From Tanypteryx hageni (taxonomy: Eukaryota; Arthropoda; Insecta; Odonata; Petaluridae), in assembly GCA_028673005.1 (NCBI GenBank), contig CM054115.1:108888672-108952671 (forward strand): a stretch of 64,000 nucleotides of DNA, read 5' to 3'. Every line of letters begins with the position of its first letter. Position 1 is the stretch's first letter. A program made the position numbers and the translations under genes. Positions 48,802 to 61,950 of the stretch are shown piece by piece. A model generated the notes under the pieces. It did no database searches, was not told the origin of the DNA, and saw nothing but the letters and a program-made list of their open reading frames with translations.

Positions 48802-49626
48802 AATTATAATATTTTCTTAACTGGCATATAGTAATTTTTTGCAACTGTCTAAGTTTGGTTTGGCGTTTTAGGTCTTAGGTCTTTTCCTGCAGCATTTAAA
48901 ATCAAATTAGATGAAAAAGAAATATGGCGGTGAATTTTGTAAGCCCAAGACAATCTAAAAAATGTCTCTTACTTAAATATTACATCCTAAAATAATTATT
49001 AACCCACCGTTTTCCAAATTAAAAATGAAAAACATCACTCGAGAGTATGCCCGAGGCATTTTGGAGCCTTTTCGGACATTCACCATCCGATACTTTTCAT
49101 TAAGAAATTTGAAACGTGAATGCTAAAAGATGGTCTTTTTGGAAAAAGCTGCGTAGTGAGCATCGAAATATTATTTTGACACTTCAAATGTCTGCATGAA
49201 AATCTTACGAACGCTCAGCGTCCGTGGTTTCAATAGCCTAACTGGTGTCGACTTTTTATCGGATGCGGCATCTTGTTCCAGTTTTGGAGATTTATTTCAA
49301 ACGACCTCGATTATTTATCGCATTTATTAATCATCAAAGCACTTACCTGGCCGCATGAGAAATCTCACTACATATTTATCCCAGGTAGTAATACCAGTCC
49401 CTCTCCAGAATTAAACGTTCTTTCATATTTTGTCTCAGAATAATTTCGTTACTTGAGGATGACAGGGAGAAGCTACGCTGGGCAAACAGCATAATAACGT
49501 GCCATGGACAACAGGCAAAGGAAAGTGTTAGTGTCAATATCTGGACCGAGACACAAAATCAGATTTGAGGACGCAAAAGGGCTCGCGAAATATGACTTCT
49601 ATTTCTCACATATAGTTCTCGAGGGG
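48802..49626. other. No gene seen
   Basis: Mixed sequence without recognised repeat or coding signal. Confidence 0.4.
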
Positions 49627-49935
49627 GGTGCCGGTGGTGTAGTGGTTAGGACGCTGGCTACTGCTCGAAGGGGCAGCGGGCACGAATCTTGCGAAAGTAG
49701 GATATTTCCGAGGTCACCCTGCCCCGTTTGTGTGGTTTGAGGAGACCGCGCAGTCAGAGTTCCGTCCTTCGGAAGGGACGTTAGCAGTTGGACCCCTTGG
49801 TGCTTTTCGTAAAGAGTAGGCTAATGCCAGCACCGGGTTTCCCTCCTCCCTTCTGTGTATGTGTCTGGTGCGGAAGGGAACGGGAAACCACCACATCATG
49901 AATTTATATTCCCTAGTCATTAAACCAATCGGATG
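49627..49935 (+). mobile_element. tRNA-derived SINE, copy 2 (most complete)
   Basis: A box GGTGGTGTAGTGGTTAGG, B-box-like GGGCACGAATCTTGC, body GGTTTGAGGAGACCGCGCAG, GTCCTTCGGAAGGGACGTTA, TTGGTGCTTTTCGTAAAGAG, tail GGGAAACCACCACATCATGA and TTCCCTAGTCATTAAACC. The tail block also occurs in the 5' region of the LINE at 11703. Confidence 0.82.
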
Positions 49936-50214
49936 ATTGGTATTTCGACCTGTCATAAGACAGAATATTTTAAGAAGAAGTCCTCGAGGCTACAGAAATC
50001 ATCAAACGACCGTCCAACTTCAATCGAAACGACGGGTACCATTTTATCCAAACATCGAAAAGATTCATCGATCTGGGAACAGAAAATGACACCCAACGTA
50101 CAGAAGGTAAAAACATACATAAATGAAGGTACAAAATGAACTTAAAAGCAATAGCACAATTTGGTCTATGAGGCATAATCGAAACATCTGTCTATTATTT
50201 CACTAATTTCAATG

Positions 50215-51045
50215 TCAAAGCCATTCGGGATGAAAATTAATAAGAAAAAGAAAGTCATGACATTTACTCACAGCGGAGAATCGTAAGCCAATGATACTGT
50301 GGATGGGAAAAGACTGGAACTGGTAGAATATTTTTTTTGTAGTATTCTTACCCGGGATGGAAGAGGTACAAAATAAACCAGGACGAGAATAGCAAGTGCA
50401 AAGGTAGCATTTATGAGACGAAGATAATTGTTGACAGGAACTTTAAACAAGGATATAAAGAACTGGGTAACGAAAACATTGTAGCTGTTGTTGGTTTGTA
50501 TTTATGGCTAATCAACCTCGTGGATCATTACATGTAGTCATAACTGCTTACACACCGAACACACTCACAAGGGAGGAGGGAAACCCGGTGCCGGCATTAC
50601 CCTGATCTTTACGAAGAGCTCCAAGGGGGTCAACTCCTTAACGTCCCTTTCGAAGGACGGAGCGCTGACTTGTGAATTTGTAGCGTTTTATGGATGTGAG
50701 ATATGGCCTATGAAAAAAGAAGTTGTGAGCAGATTGAAGGCGTTAGCGATGTGGAAATGAGAAAATAAGTTGGGAGTGAAATACAAATGATGAAGTTTTA
50801 AATAGAATAGAGGAAGATAGGGGCTTAAATAGAGTAATAAGGGAAAGGCAGAAGAAGTGCGTGAACCAAATTTTGAGAGGCGGAAGGAAAAAGACAAGAA
50901 GATAGGAAGAGAAAAGTAATATAGGATGTTTTAAACGAAGAAGATGGGCATGAGAGGAGTAATAGAAAGGCCTTGGGCGGAACTGATCGAATCGGATGAG
51001 CCAAAAACCTGCCGAAAGGTACAACCAAGATGGTGATATAAAATG
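50215..51045 (+). pseudogene. LINE C-terminal fragment, interrupted by a SINE
   Basis: Three-frame reading gives FGMKINKKK, YSRDGRGT-like and RTRIASAKVAFMRRR, LLTGTL, then after the SINE AFYGCEIWPMKK and GGRKKTRRRKRK. This is the region after the reverse transcriptase of the same LINE group as 11703-14780. Many stops; not functional. Confidence 0.68.
50486..50677 (-). mobile_element. SINE copy 3, 5'-truncated, with 7-bp target duplication
   Basis: Body blocks CGTCCTTCGAAAGGGACGTT and TAATGCCGGCACCGGGTTTC match copies 1 and 2; the tRNA head is absent. TTGTAGC flanks both sides (50479-50485 and 50678-50684), and the host LINE continues across. Confidence 0.8.
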
Positions 51046-51560
51046 ACAACTACAAATCCGAACTGCTTATGAAATTGTTTTGAGGTAGGATCAAGATATT
51101 AATCAATGGAGCACAACTTGAGGAAATCATGCGATACGTGAAACCATCACTAATAACCGTCTAATTTTTTTGGAAAAATGAATTGGAGGGTGAAGATGGT
51201 ATAGAATCCATTCGGACGAAATAAAAATATCTTCAAATTATCCACGTCTTCCTCAAAATATTATGTCACCAGTGTGTTCTTCCCGTAATGACTTACGGCT
51301 GTGAATCATGGAACAAGAATGTAAGATTAGTCCAGCGCCTTCTAACAACACAGAGTGGCATCAAGAGAGATCGCGCGAAGAGACCGCAAAAGGAGCGATT
51401 GGGTAAGAAAGAAGACAAGAGGTCTGTGACGTAATTAGTAAATTGAAGGCGCTAAAATGGCAGTGGGCGGGTCACATTACAAGAACGACGGATCAGTACC
51501 GGACATCTAGCGTTAATGAATGGATTCCAAGAACATCAAGATGATAAAAGATAAGATAAA
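51046..51560 (+). pseudogene. Second LINE C-terminal fragment
   Basis: Reads CVLPVMTYGCESWN, LVQRLLTTQSG, RDRAKRPQKERLG and, in another frame, KALKWQWAGHITRTTDQYR, the typical tail of LINE ORF2 proteins with a C-terminal CxxYGxETW and KWQWAGH. Heavily mutated. Confidence 0.65.
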
Positions 51561-51668
51561 AGGTGATTTTACTTCGGAGGACATCGCTTCGAGTCCAGAC
51601 TTATTTTATTCCATTTAAAAAATATGCGATAGTAAGTGTAGTAGATTTAAATTGTCATTTTAAAATAG

Positions 51669-52100
51669 ATTAGAGCAGGGATCTTAAATCTCGTGGCCCG
51701 CAGGCACATACGCGGACCCCCTGGTATATTTCTGCGGCCAGCGAAGTAAGCTACTTTACACTAGACGGCCAAAACTCAAATGTATTTCTTATAAAAAATT
51801 AACGTAAATCTAAGAAACATAAGAAGTATTTTAAATCAGCACTAATATATGCAGTTTATTGTTCATTCCGATTTATAAAAATTCTGCGCAGGTGGGGTAC
51901 TAAGCACGTTTTTCCCGCTGCAAGCGTGTTTTTTGCGTATCCGAAGAACCTAACCCCCGTCGCCGAATCTAGTTTAAGGCTGCATCAAATAGTTGGGGTG
52001 ATTTCTTCCTTAGGGAATGGGAGATTCCAAAGAAAATGAAACGGTGTGAGGACTGGCAACCCACAGATTTGAGTTTTAGACTCCTCAATTATAGCATAAC
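51669..52100. mobile_element. Possible hAT-like MITE
   Basis: Left end CAGGGATCTTAAATCTCGTG followed by GCCCGC resembles hAT ends of the CAGGGGTCTCAAACTCG type. A right end with GATTTGAGTTTTAGACTCCT is at about 52071-52095. The target duplication is not clear. Confidence 0.45.
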
Positions 52101-53209
52101 ATAAGCAAGCTTCAAAAAGCAGTTCGTCTAATGATAATTATTTGAAAACGGCACGACTGTTAGTGTTTTCATTAATTTTATTATTCAGTTTTAATGGTTG
52201 AGTTATTACTGTTATCAAATTTTTTTATTACATACCTAATAATATAATCTCAAAGTTCTTTCCTGATACAGCTGAAATGGTGATATTATTTATTATTATT
52301 ATTTCAATATAGAATGCAAGTGGGCGCCTGGCCCGGTGGCAAGGTTACAAAATTAACATATAAGAAAAAAAACATATTTAAAACATATAAAAACATATTC
52401 AGAAGATTCAGTTTACAATTTTTCACATACCACATACAATATTTTATCCATATATTTTTCCTGTTAGGAGCTTCGAGTTTGAGCTCCTTCGTTAATTAAT
52501 TCATCTTACAATATTATTTAACAATAAATTAACTAAAAGTAATGAAAATCGTTCCCAGTGATATTTTTTACTCTTGATTTAAAGGTTTTAACATTTCTAG
52601 GGAAGGGTACACAAATGGAAACATCACGTATCACTCAAAAGCTCGTCTTTAGAATTACCCATAATTATTATGCATTTTGAATGCTATTTAACTTCGCTTG
52701 TATATGTATCGGAAGTTGGTTCACAGGAGAAGCGAATTGGAGTATTCATAGAGGTAAGCTGTAAATAAGATAGTTACCCAATCCCTTCTGAAGGGAACGA
52801 GGTTTTTTTCTGCGTCTGTCGCCAAATTCAGAGAAATTATTAAAGAGAAGACAAAACATTGATACAATAAGCCCTTGCCATTCGCGATGACTACGTTTCT
52901 CGAAAATATCGTGAACGGCAGGACCTTAATTAAATGAGAAATAGTGGTTAGGGACTGAGGTTGGCAAAGTGAACTATTGTTTTGATTCAGAGGTCATCTA
53001 TTTTCCAAATAAATATTAAATCATAAAAACAGGTATGGCTATTTAGTCCAATATCCCAATAAAGTACAAACTAGTGTGCACGGTTCAGCGTTGTTTGTAA
53101 TTTGAATGAAACGGTGAAATGGGATAGGAAAAAAGGCTACAAATCATTATTTTATAGAGGAATTATCTATTAGTTAAAAATACAATTAAAAGAATCTTAT
53201 TGTATTTTT
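52101..53209. other. No gene seen
   Basis: AT-rich; includes an ATT-rich tract (52280-52305) before a TGGGCGCCTGGCCCGG patch. Nothing assigned. Confidence 0.4.
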
Positions 53210-53882
53210 ACTTTCCCCATTTACGAAGCATAGAGCAAATATTTTTTTCATGAAAAAATCGAATTCGAGATTTCAACGGAAATACATGTTTAATGGTCCC
53301 CTGAACATGTTTTGACTATTTTCTCGATGATATCTTTGTCTGTGACCGGAATTTTGTGGGTAACCTAACTCAATAACTATTAATCAGGTCACCGCGAAAT
53401 TTTACATTAAATATTTTTGTTAAAGGCACAAGAACTGATTAGTTTTTGGAAAAAATCGGTCAACCAGAAGTAGGTGTTTAATCTTGTAACGTCCGTTTTC
53501 TTGAAATATTTGCTTTAATATTTGATGAATATAAAAAAGTACTGGGATATAAAAGTTGTAGGAAATTAATTTTCCTACAACCTCGGTTCGAAACATTTTC
53601 CCATATAATGCATTGTTTCAAAAATATCTTTAAAAATATATTTTTTAGCTGCCACAACCACACCACCTACCAGCGATTATTGTAAACACTTTACGCTTAG
53701 TTACGCTCCTTTTTATTTTCCTAATTGTTGGAGCTTCCCGACTATATTCAATATCAGAAGGCTACGGTTTGAGTTTATTTCTGTTCTTTGTAGTCTTTAA
53801 ATTTTTCTCGCAGTGTCTTAAAATATTTATTATCATTTAACCTATTTGGAATTTTTAGAAATATTACAGGTATGGAGAAAGT
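53210..53882. repeat. Dispersed repeat P, copy 3, with conserved hairpin
   Basis: Starts ACTTTCCCCATTTACG, ends TATGGAGAAAGT. Contains TTTTTTTCATGAAAAAA, ACTATTAATCAGGTCA and an 11-bp perfect inverted repeat GTTGTAGGAAA (53555-53565) / TTTCCTACAAC (53571-53581), at the same place as in copy 2 although the bases differ. Confidence 0.68.
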
Positions 53883-53939
53883 CATGTGGTGGTCACATCA
53901 GATTTTTTTATATTGAAATAAAATAATCGACTCATATTA

Positions 53940-54450
53940 TATAATCGTAATAAAACCAGGGGATCCGCGGGATCTTTGGCCTTGGTCAGCCCACTTTATA
54001 ATTCAATGTGTTCCATCTGTTTACAAAATTTCGTTCGAGACAGCAGTTATAGTAGAACAGACAAACAAATAAACAGACAAAAAGTACAGGGACCCAACAG
54101 GAAAGACCGCGAGATTGGGAGGCTCCCTGTACATTTTAGAGTAATTTTTATTTAACGTTTTCTTCATTAGTTGATATTTTTCGTATGTATGGGAAATTTT
54201 GCTTTGATTGGATAAGATTTACAATTAGCGCAATGCGCGAACGCAAATTGCGCAGGAACTATAAGGGTGATGTTCTAGAAAAACTATAGACAGTCAACTC
54301 TAAGTTATTTGTGCATGAACACGAAGTTGGTAAAAATCAGACAACCGAGACAGCAGTTATCGTAGAACAAACAAACAGACAGACAAACAGATAGACAAAC
54401 AGACAAAGTGCACAGGAACTCAACAGGAGAGATCTCGCTTCGCTCGGCCA
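53940..54450. repeat. Two related units with CAGACAAACAGAC tracts
   Basis: Units at about 54030-54130 and 54335-54450 share GAGACAGCAGTTAT-GTAGAAC, a CAAACAGACA tract, ACAGG-x-ACCCAACAGGA and GATCTCGC-like ends. No ORF. Confidence 0.5.
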
Positions 54451-54719
54451 ATAACTTATCATCTTTCTTCTCGTAACTTCATTTCAGTCAAATATGCAAG
54501 TTTATTTTCGCTCTCTTTCTCTCTCTCTCTATCCCTCACCATCTCTCTCCCCTTCCATTTCCCATTTAAAAGTATTGGACACGTTTCCACTGTAAAAATC
54601 TTGAAAAATGCTGTTTTTCCTGGCATCAAACGAACTTTTAATCTAATTTGCCAAAGATTCAGATTCTCTCTTCGAGAAAGATACGCATAGTTCCTTCGGC
54701 TGTAGCAACTATCCAAGAC

Positions 54720-55330
54720 TCATGTTCGTACTTCAATTCCCAATCCTTATATAATAATTCTCGATTGTCCGTCCGTCCGTCCGTCTGTCTGTCCCAGTAG
54801 TTTTGGCCATTTCGCAATGGAATTAAGAGCTGAAACTTCCACAATCGTTAATCCCCCATGAGGTGGTCCCTAGAAAAATCAAACATCCCGGAAAAAGTCC
54901 CGGATTCGACTCCGGGAGACGATTATATTTTCCCATAAGTTTACACGGGATTTTCGATTTTTCAAGGTGTAAGGTTTATTTCATTCAGACATTAAAATAT
55001 GTAAATATGGACCGAATTTCACAGTTTTTTGTTTTATTCCACGGCTAAAACTCTACAATATCTTATTCTTGCAATGTTTAGATATTACACGGAAGAACTT
55101 ATCAGAAACACGCATTTCTTTTCGAAATTTTATAACTTTTTCGTACTCTTTCCGGGTGTTGTCAAGGCGACCCACATTGTTGCCTCCGATTGAATTAGCG
55201 TCTATTAAGCATTCAAATAGACGAAATAATTGCGTTATTCGCTTCGCGAGTTCTATAAAACATCGAAATTATTGTTGTAGCAACGTAAAACGTAATAGAT
55301 AGCAACGTAAATAAATTCAGATAACCTATA
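54720..55330 (+). repeat. B-box repeat related to S
   Basis: Contains CCGTCCGTCCGTCTGTCTG, a B-box-like CCCGGATTCGACTCCGGG (54898-54915), and TTGTCAAGGCGACCCACATT (compare GTTGCCATAGCAACAA in repeat S). Layout matches repeat S but the identity is low. Confidence 0.5.
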
Positions 55331-55979
55331 AAGCTCATTTGTATTGATTTGTATTTAAAGTAGCAGCCTTTAACCCTTTGCACACATATTTTTTTCATAT
55401 GGTGATTCCCAGCCAGTTCATGTTTTTTCATGTTAATTTCTACATTTTAACTTCTCTTATTTTCTTCTTCTAAACTGTTGGAATCCGAGATGTTTTAAGC
55501 TTCACCCATCAGACAGCCATACGTCGCCTTTTCCAGAGTTACACGTTTAGAAGACATCAGAGCGAAGATTATATATATCTTAGAAAGTTATGGGCAAGGA
55601 AAAATGAGAGATGGTTTACTACATGATTTAAATTGAGTTGAAAAGATCGTATCGCTTGACTGGGTGGAGGAATTTTCCAAGCGGTTGATATGTTAGCTAT
55701 ATAGATTGATTAATATGTATGTTAGTTAGATTCTTATTAGAGATAACAAAGTTTGGTCTATTGTTAGTGGTAACGGTTCGAAAAAAGTCCATATATGCGC
55801 GTTACCCTTAATGCAATGAGAAGGTGCGAGTCCATCTGACCAAGAAGAACGGTGGTGAGAGATCGAGAGAAAAGATAACGAAGATGAATGGTGAAGCCGA
55901 AGAGAGGATTTGGATGGTCATGGAGGGAGAGGAACGAGGAGAGAGTGTCCACCCACTGGTCAAAGGAACAGAGAATGTA
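55331..55979. other. No gene seen
   Basis: AT-rich to purine-rich transition. Nothing recognised. Confidence 0.4.
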
Positions 55980-56530
55980 AAGGGGTTGGCGAGAGAGGAG
56001 GAGGGAGAGGCAGGAGGGATGAGGGACCGGAGTGAGAGAGGGGCATAAGGGGGAAATGGGCTGGAGTGGGAGGCAGGAGGGAGAGGGGAGGGTGGCAGGA
56101 GGGAGAGGGGAGGGTGGCAGGAGGGAGAGGGGAGGGTGGCAGGAGGAGGAGGGGAGGGTGGCAGGAGGGAGAGGGGTAGGAGGAGGAGGGAGGAAAGAGG
56201 GGGAGAGGGAGGAAGGAGGGAGAGGGGAGAGAGGTGGGAGGAAGAGGGAGAGGCAAGAGGGGGAGAGGGGACGGAGGGAGAGAGGGACAGAAGGGAAAGA
56301 GGGACAGAAGGGAGAGAGGGACAGAAGGGGGAGATGGACAGGAGTGGGAGAGGGAGGCAGGAGGGAGAGGGGAGAGAGGCAGGAGAAGGACAGTGTCAGG
56401 AGGAAGAGAGGCAGGAGGGGGAGGGGATGCGGTCAGGAGGAAGAGAGGGGTAGGAGGAGGGTGGCAAGAGGGAGAGAGGGGCAGGAGGGGAAGATGGGCA
56501 GGAGGGGAGAAGTGGAGGGACTGTAGGAGC
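55980..56530. repeat. Purine-rich minisatellite (GA/GGA)
   Basis: At 56080-56180 a 22-bp unit (AGGAGGGAGAGGGGAGGGTG followed by GC) repeats about four times; at 56270-56340 an 18-bp unit (GAGAGGGACAGAAGGGA) repeats. The long ORFs on both strands in this interval are products of low-complexity sequence and are not genes. Confidence 0.75.
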
Positions 56531-57782
56531 AGAGGGCAATAGGGAGAGATGGTGGCTGGACGTTGTATCTTGGTGGTCATGGGCGAGCGGATGACCTCAT
56601 TTGTGGGAGGTAATTTGGGGACGTGGATGGCAGCTGAGAGGAGGAGAGTGGAGATGATTTAGAGTAGGTGGGTTGGAGAGGGAGCGTTTAGGGAGGGCGT
56701 GGAGTAGGGTCATGGAGTAGGGGCGTGTGACTGCAGTGGCGGAGGGAGAGTGACACTGATGCAGCGTATTGTTCCGAACAATTTTCTATATTTTCCATTT
56801 TGAATACGGACGGGTTACATGAATAAGACCGAGACCATCTCTTTGAAGAGCAAATTTCCGTATATCGTTGCACATCCAGAGACATCTTTCGGGAAGATCG
56901 TTGAGCTTCCTCTCGTTCTCGTCTATGGAAACTGCTGGGATTCGACTCCTCTGTGCTGCTCGCTTCGACACTTTAGATGCGACGCCGTTAGGTGTCCATC
57001 CATCCACGATGAGATCACCAATGGTCCTTCTCGATCATTGTTTTTCGAAGCATAGCACATCGAATATTCCATTCCTTTCCGAGGCAAGTGTCAGTTTCAG
57101 TATAAAGCGAATCATTTATAATTGGTCGTCTCTCGCTATTTCTCCCATCTCCTGGAAGCCGTTTTTCGTTCATTCAAAGAGTTCAGAATCGTGAGCTCTT
57201 TATCTTCTCGGTTACATTCCTTCATTTGCCTTTTTAAATAAACCTTCTTCTCCCATTCAAATCAAAGTCATTATCACGTCAAGTTGTATTTTTATTCCAC
57301 GATGAGTCGATTCTTTTTCTTTGGCATTTCACTATTTTTATTTTTAAGCGCGCTTCGTATCCAAAGTGGGCACCTATTAGCTTTGTTATGCCAGTCCGTC
57401 CGTCCGTACGCATGTTTATTCTTGACTTTCACCGAATGGATTTTCTTGAAATTTTTTATTTAGGACTTTTGGGCAAAGGAAATAAGAAAAGGACATGAAA
57501 GGTTTACATAACCCTATCAGGGGTGCCACTTTACTGAAAACAAAATAACGAACTTTATCTCATATATATCGTAAAACATGTCACACCGAAAAGGTCTTCA
57601 GATAAAATTTGTAGAACTAGCTAAAGGAAATATGTCTTGCCAAATACATTTTTATCACAGGAGTAGCCGTTATCATGAAAATCGAACAAGGAAGTCGTAA
57701 TTCGACTTAAACTTAGAAAATTTCAAGCAGGTTTGAAAAGGGAGAGTTTCGAGACACGGTGAAACAATACAATAATAAATAA
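56531..57782. other. No gene seen
   Basis: Two overlapping short ORFs on opposite strands (56786-57194) have no recognised domain. CCGTCCGTCCG at about 57393 is another tract of the kind seen in repeat S. Confidence 0.35.
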
Positions 57783-57817
57783 ACAAAAAACTCCTTCACC
57801 GTGAAGGAGTTTTTGTT
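57783..57817. repeat. Near-perfect palindrome
   Basis: ACAAAAAACTCCTTCAC and GTGAAGGAGTTTTTGTT are inverted around one base (C57800), 17-bp arms with one slipped A/T. It is followed by a T run. No coding context. Confidence 0.7.
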
Positions 57818-59236
57818 TTTTTACTATTCAAGCTGGTTACTTAATTTTTGTCTACGAAAACAATCGTCATAGTAACTGCAATAAATAGGATCTGCTATAA
57901 TTACGAAAGTAAGTTCAATTACGTGTGCAAGCAGTATTTTCTAAGCGAATTGAAATGGATTATCTACGACGAAGGAAAGAATGCAAACGTGAGTATTACA
58001 ACTACTTAACTCAAATAAAGTATGTTTTAAATAATATTCGATTGTTTGATTTATTACAACCGATTAGAAAATAAATCGGTAAATAAAACTTTAATATTTC
58101 CGTGGCATCATTTCTGATATATCGATTTGCAGTATTTAGTCATTATACTAAAACTAGGTAAATACGTTTATTAATGCACCAACTTAGGAGAGATAAGAAA
58201 TTTTTACTTGGCTGAGGGACATAATCAGGTCATGGTGTTTTGCTGTTTTATGGCGGGCGTTAGTTTAATGTATGTATATCGTTTAGTTTCAAATACTCCA
58301 TCGCACGAAACGCGCCTATTTGTACACTTTCTTAACTTGTTTTAAATCATAAACAAACTTCAGTGCGTCATCCAATAAACGATCATTATGGTGATGCCTT
58401 ACTACAGAATTCCGCTTGAAAAGACGAGTACGAGACGTGCTTCAACAAATTACAAAGCCGAAGGATTCATTTGGTATAATCTGAATGGGACTACTTTGAA
58501 AGAGAGAAATTTAAACAACTTTTTTGACTTTTAGTTTAGTAAAAAAAATCAGTCCGACAACTTTTTCATCAGAGCGTGTTAATCTGGCAAAGGAGAAGAG
58601 AGAATTTGTTTTATGCAATTTCGATGATTTTGAGGAGACATTACTTACCAAGGAATTTTTTGCAGAGCTTTGTCTGGAAGAATCGCCGTCTAACGATAAG
58701 TTTAAGTGGGCGATTTCCAGAAATGAACTTTGCTCACTATTGTTTACCTGCGTTGGAGTAATACTAATTCAAATAACTGAAATTCTTTAATACTAATTAA
58801 ATATTTATTTAAACGGAAAAAATGATTTACGAGATACACCTGTTTCACCTTAGTCATGGAGATCATATTTCAGTCTTTAGTGTACTGCGGCTCGATACAG
58901 TTAGAACGGAAAATACATTTACTAAGTCGTGACATAATCAACTAAAATTTCCTTGAATATTATATTTCATTTCATATCCGTAAAGGAAAAAAACGTGCAG
59001 AGATCAAACGAAATAAATTAAAGCGAAAAGTCTTAAGAAAAGTAAAACTGCTTCGCAACTTTCAACGTATATAATCCCCTAATAAAATTTGGTGGAAAGT
59101 TTTCCAATACATTTATCTAGATTTTGTATTGGAGATAATTATCTAACTAACAGGAGTAATCTCACTTATAAAATGGCGTTCGCGGAGTAGAAACGCGAAG
59201 CGCTTTTCGGTAGCCGTCAAACAGCGTCGATTCAGC

Positions 59237-59267
<31 letters not shown>

Positions 59268-61950
59268 GATCGGGTACACATTACCAGAGATTGTGACGGG
59301 ATACCAATCTGTCCATATGCCAAGGTAACCAGAGCTAATTTTAACGCATTTTCGCTAAACAAAGTTTCGCATTCACGCTACTCAAATATCGATGTGCATG
59401 TTTTGCGTTCACGCAACAAATAAACTCGTGCGAAAACGCGAGAAAATTCTCGAAATCAACACGAATGCTTCAAGAAGCTCTCGTGCTAGGCTGCTCGGGA
59501 AAAGACTGCCATTCGAATGCCCTTTTGCGCCATTTATTTATTCGATGAAGCTCTTAATATGAGATCGCGTTAATTATTCTTCCATCATTTCCTTCTCTTT
59601 CGTTCGATCTGCGTTATGAGAGTTCGAGATAAAGAAGACTGCATTGTTGCAGATAGGGAAATGGCCGGTAATTTAATCAAGAAGCGTTTTTGGATGGTTT
59701 CAGTATTACAAAATAATACTCTTCCAAATCCAGAAAAGAGAACAGTCGCTCCTAGGGAAACTCCATCCCGCTCCGACAGCATATAACCAATATTAATATT
59801 TTTTTATAAATGAACTTTTAGAACGCTCTAAGTGGCAGAAATTAAAGAATCAAGTTAATTATTCATAAAATCCATTTTTTGCAAAAGTTCTTCTAAAAGA
59901 CAAAAGCCATCTTATAAGTACAGAACATATTTTATCTTCCACTGGGCTGCGAGACATTCCATTGGTTCGCGAAGCAAAAAGTTTGAAATGAACTAAGCGA
60001 TAAAACTTTTAGGGGACTCATTAATTTCAGAGCTTTAAAGCTATAGTCACAAATTTATAAATTCTGAATTCTTCGATTATTGCTTCTATTTTTTTTACTT
60101 TTTTGTGCGTTATATAAGTTGTTCTCAATAATGGTTTTCATTGGCTTCTATTTGCTCCATTTTAGTAATACAAAAAGCATTTGTAAGATGAATATTAAAA
60201 ACCATATTTAAAGTCATATCATTCACTGGAAAGTTTCACATCACACTGCAATTTTACTATTACATTGGGAGCTAAGGGACTTCTTCAAAAAGAAAATTCT
60301 CTTAAACAGAAACAACTTTATTGAAGTCACAAAAACGATATCTATAGTAAGGAAAGACTCCAGAGCATGTTATTGATATCCATATTATATATGCCATTAA
60401 ATACCCAATAGAAAGATCGTTTAACCAGGAACAACTTTACTGAAGAAACAAAACAGATATCGATTATAGACGGAAATTTACCACAACTTCACGTTCCTGA
60501 CACTGCTATCTAAGTATTTAAATGCGTGAATTAAATGACATGCAGGAAAAATAAGGTTATTTTATTTATAAACAAAAGTTCTTGTAAATAAATATTGACA
60601 GCGATGCAAGCGCCTTCAAAGCCGATATGCGCATCTGTTTTTATAACCTTGTTGTGGCTAGTTCCTTAATTTTTCCAGCCATGAGAGGAGCTCGATAATT
60701 CCCTGTTAAATTGGATATAATCAATGGATATAAGGAAATATCTAGTGATAATGGCTTTGTAGAAACACACTATGTACTTGTTTGGAGATGTGCCTAACAT
60801 TGAGGTGAAAACTAACATAAGTGAAAAAACTTAATAAATATTGGTTAGACTTTATCCGCAGAAATAAATTAAATTGATATTTAAAATATGGAAAAAGTGG
60901 AAAATAAAAATTTTGTTCATAACTCCAATAACGAAAGACGTGACTTTGGATAACATGCAAACAAAAAAATCGAAAAATAAAGGCTGAAAGTAAAATTTCT
61001 GATAATAGCTAGGGATTCTGAAAATATTAGATAAACCTGGGCAGATTATGAACCTATTAAAATTTGACATTTTGCAAAATCTCTTTCTGGTATACTTTCA
61101 GATTTCTTGTTCCAAATTATTGACTGCATATTCCACAATTTCCGACTAATAAAATGAAATGTTTTTCGAAAAATAGTCCCCAAAATTTGACCGTCATATC
61201 GGCTAATGGTACCTAATTACACGAGAGTTGAATGGTGCGTAAGAAAAGGGCCGAGAAAGCTATGATTAAGACGCGATCAGTGATATTCAATATAGATAAA
61301 TTTATACTATTAATTAAAATTACGGACATGAAACCTTATTCGGTGAAGTCTTAACGCTAAAAATTGTGTTGGTTTCATTTTTTATTTTAAAATAACACAA
61401 TCTCTTCCAATCCGGCCCGCCGAGGCAATGACGACCTCTAAAACAAGAAGTTCGATACTGTACGAAATTTTTTTTCGAAATTCGGACTGAAAAAATTATC
61501 GTACCATAAAAAATTCTCTCCTATCGTACATGTTCAGTAAAATATCGTACCGTAATTTCGTACCTCAAAAAAAGCCGAGAAAATAATAATAGACGAAAAA
61601 ATTAATATAGGCTCATCGGTTGATTACCCCTTATTAATATGCAAATAAAAATGGCGTTTGCTTATAAATCTTGGGAGAATAATTCACTCCAGAACGGCCA
61701 GTCGGACAAGAATGCTTGAATTAATTTTTATTTTATACTTATTTCGTTGGGATGGTGAAAGTTTACAATTTACTGCTTGGACTTAAAACAATTATTTTTG
61801 GGTAATTCTTGTCAACAAAAAAGTTTGCAACCTTGATGTTGAATGAAAATATAGTGCAGAAGTTAAAAAATATTTGGCAATTAATATTTCTAGCGCTTTT
61901 TAAGCGTTCTTTGCCAGAGAAGCGATAGTAGCAGAACGCCTTATGGGCAC
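57818..61950. other. No gene recognised
   Basis: AT-rich sequence with a (CT)n tract at 59239-59269 and a doubled stretch at about 60300 and 60417 (AACAACTTTA then TGAAG and GATATC). An 88-residue frame at 58524-58790 (ERVNLAKEKREFVLCNFDDF) resembles protein composition but has no recognised domain or supported splice partner. Confidence 0.35.

Noticed and set aside
55960..56580. 206-residue minus ORF and several plus ORFs in the GA-rich block
   Set aside because: All are Pro/Ser/Leu or Gly/Arg/Glu low-complexity translations of a purine-rich minisatellite in overlapping frames.
56786..57194. Overlapping ORFs (73 residues minus, 108 residues plus) with protein-like composition
   Set aside because: No domain or splice evidence; opposite-strand overlap suggests shadows of one decayed sequence that I cannot identify.
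58388..58790. Two successive plus-strand short ORFs (about 48 and 88 residues)
   Set aside because: Composition is plausible but there is no recognised motif, promoter or splice partner; not called as a gene.
59239..59269. CT-repeat promoter element (GAGA-type)
   Set aside because: Simple dinucleotide microsatellite with no gene start nearby.
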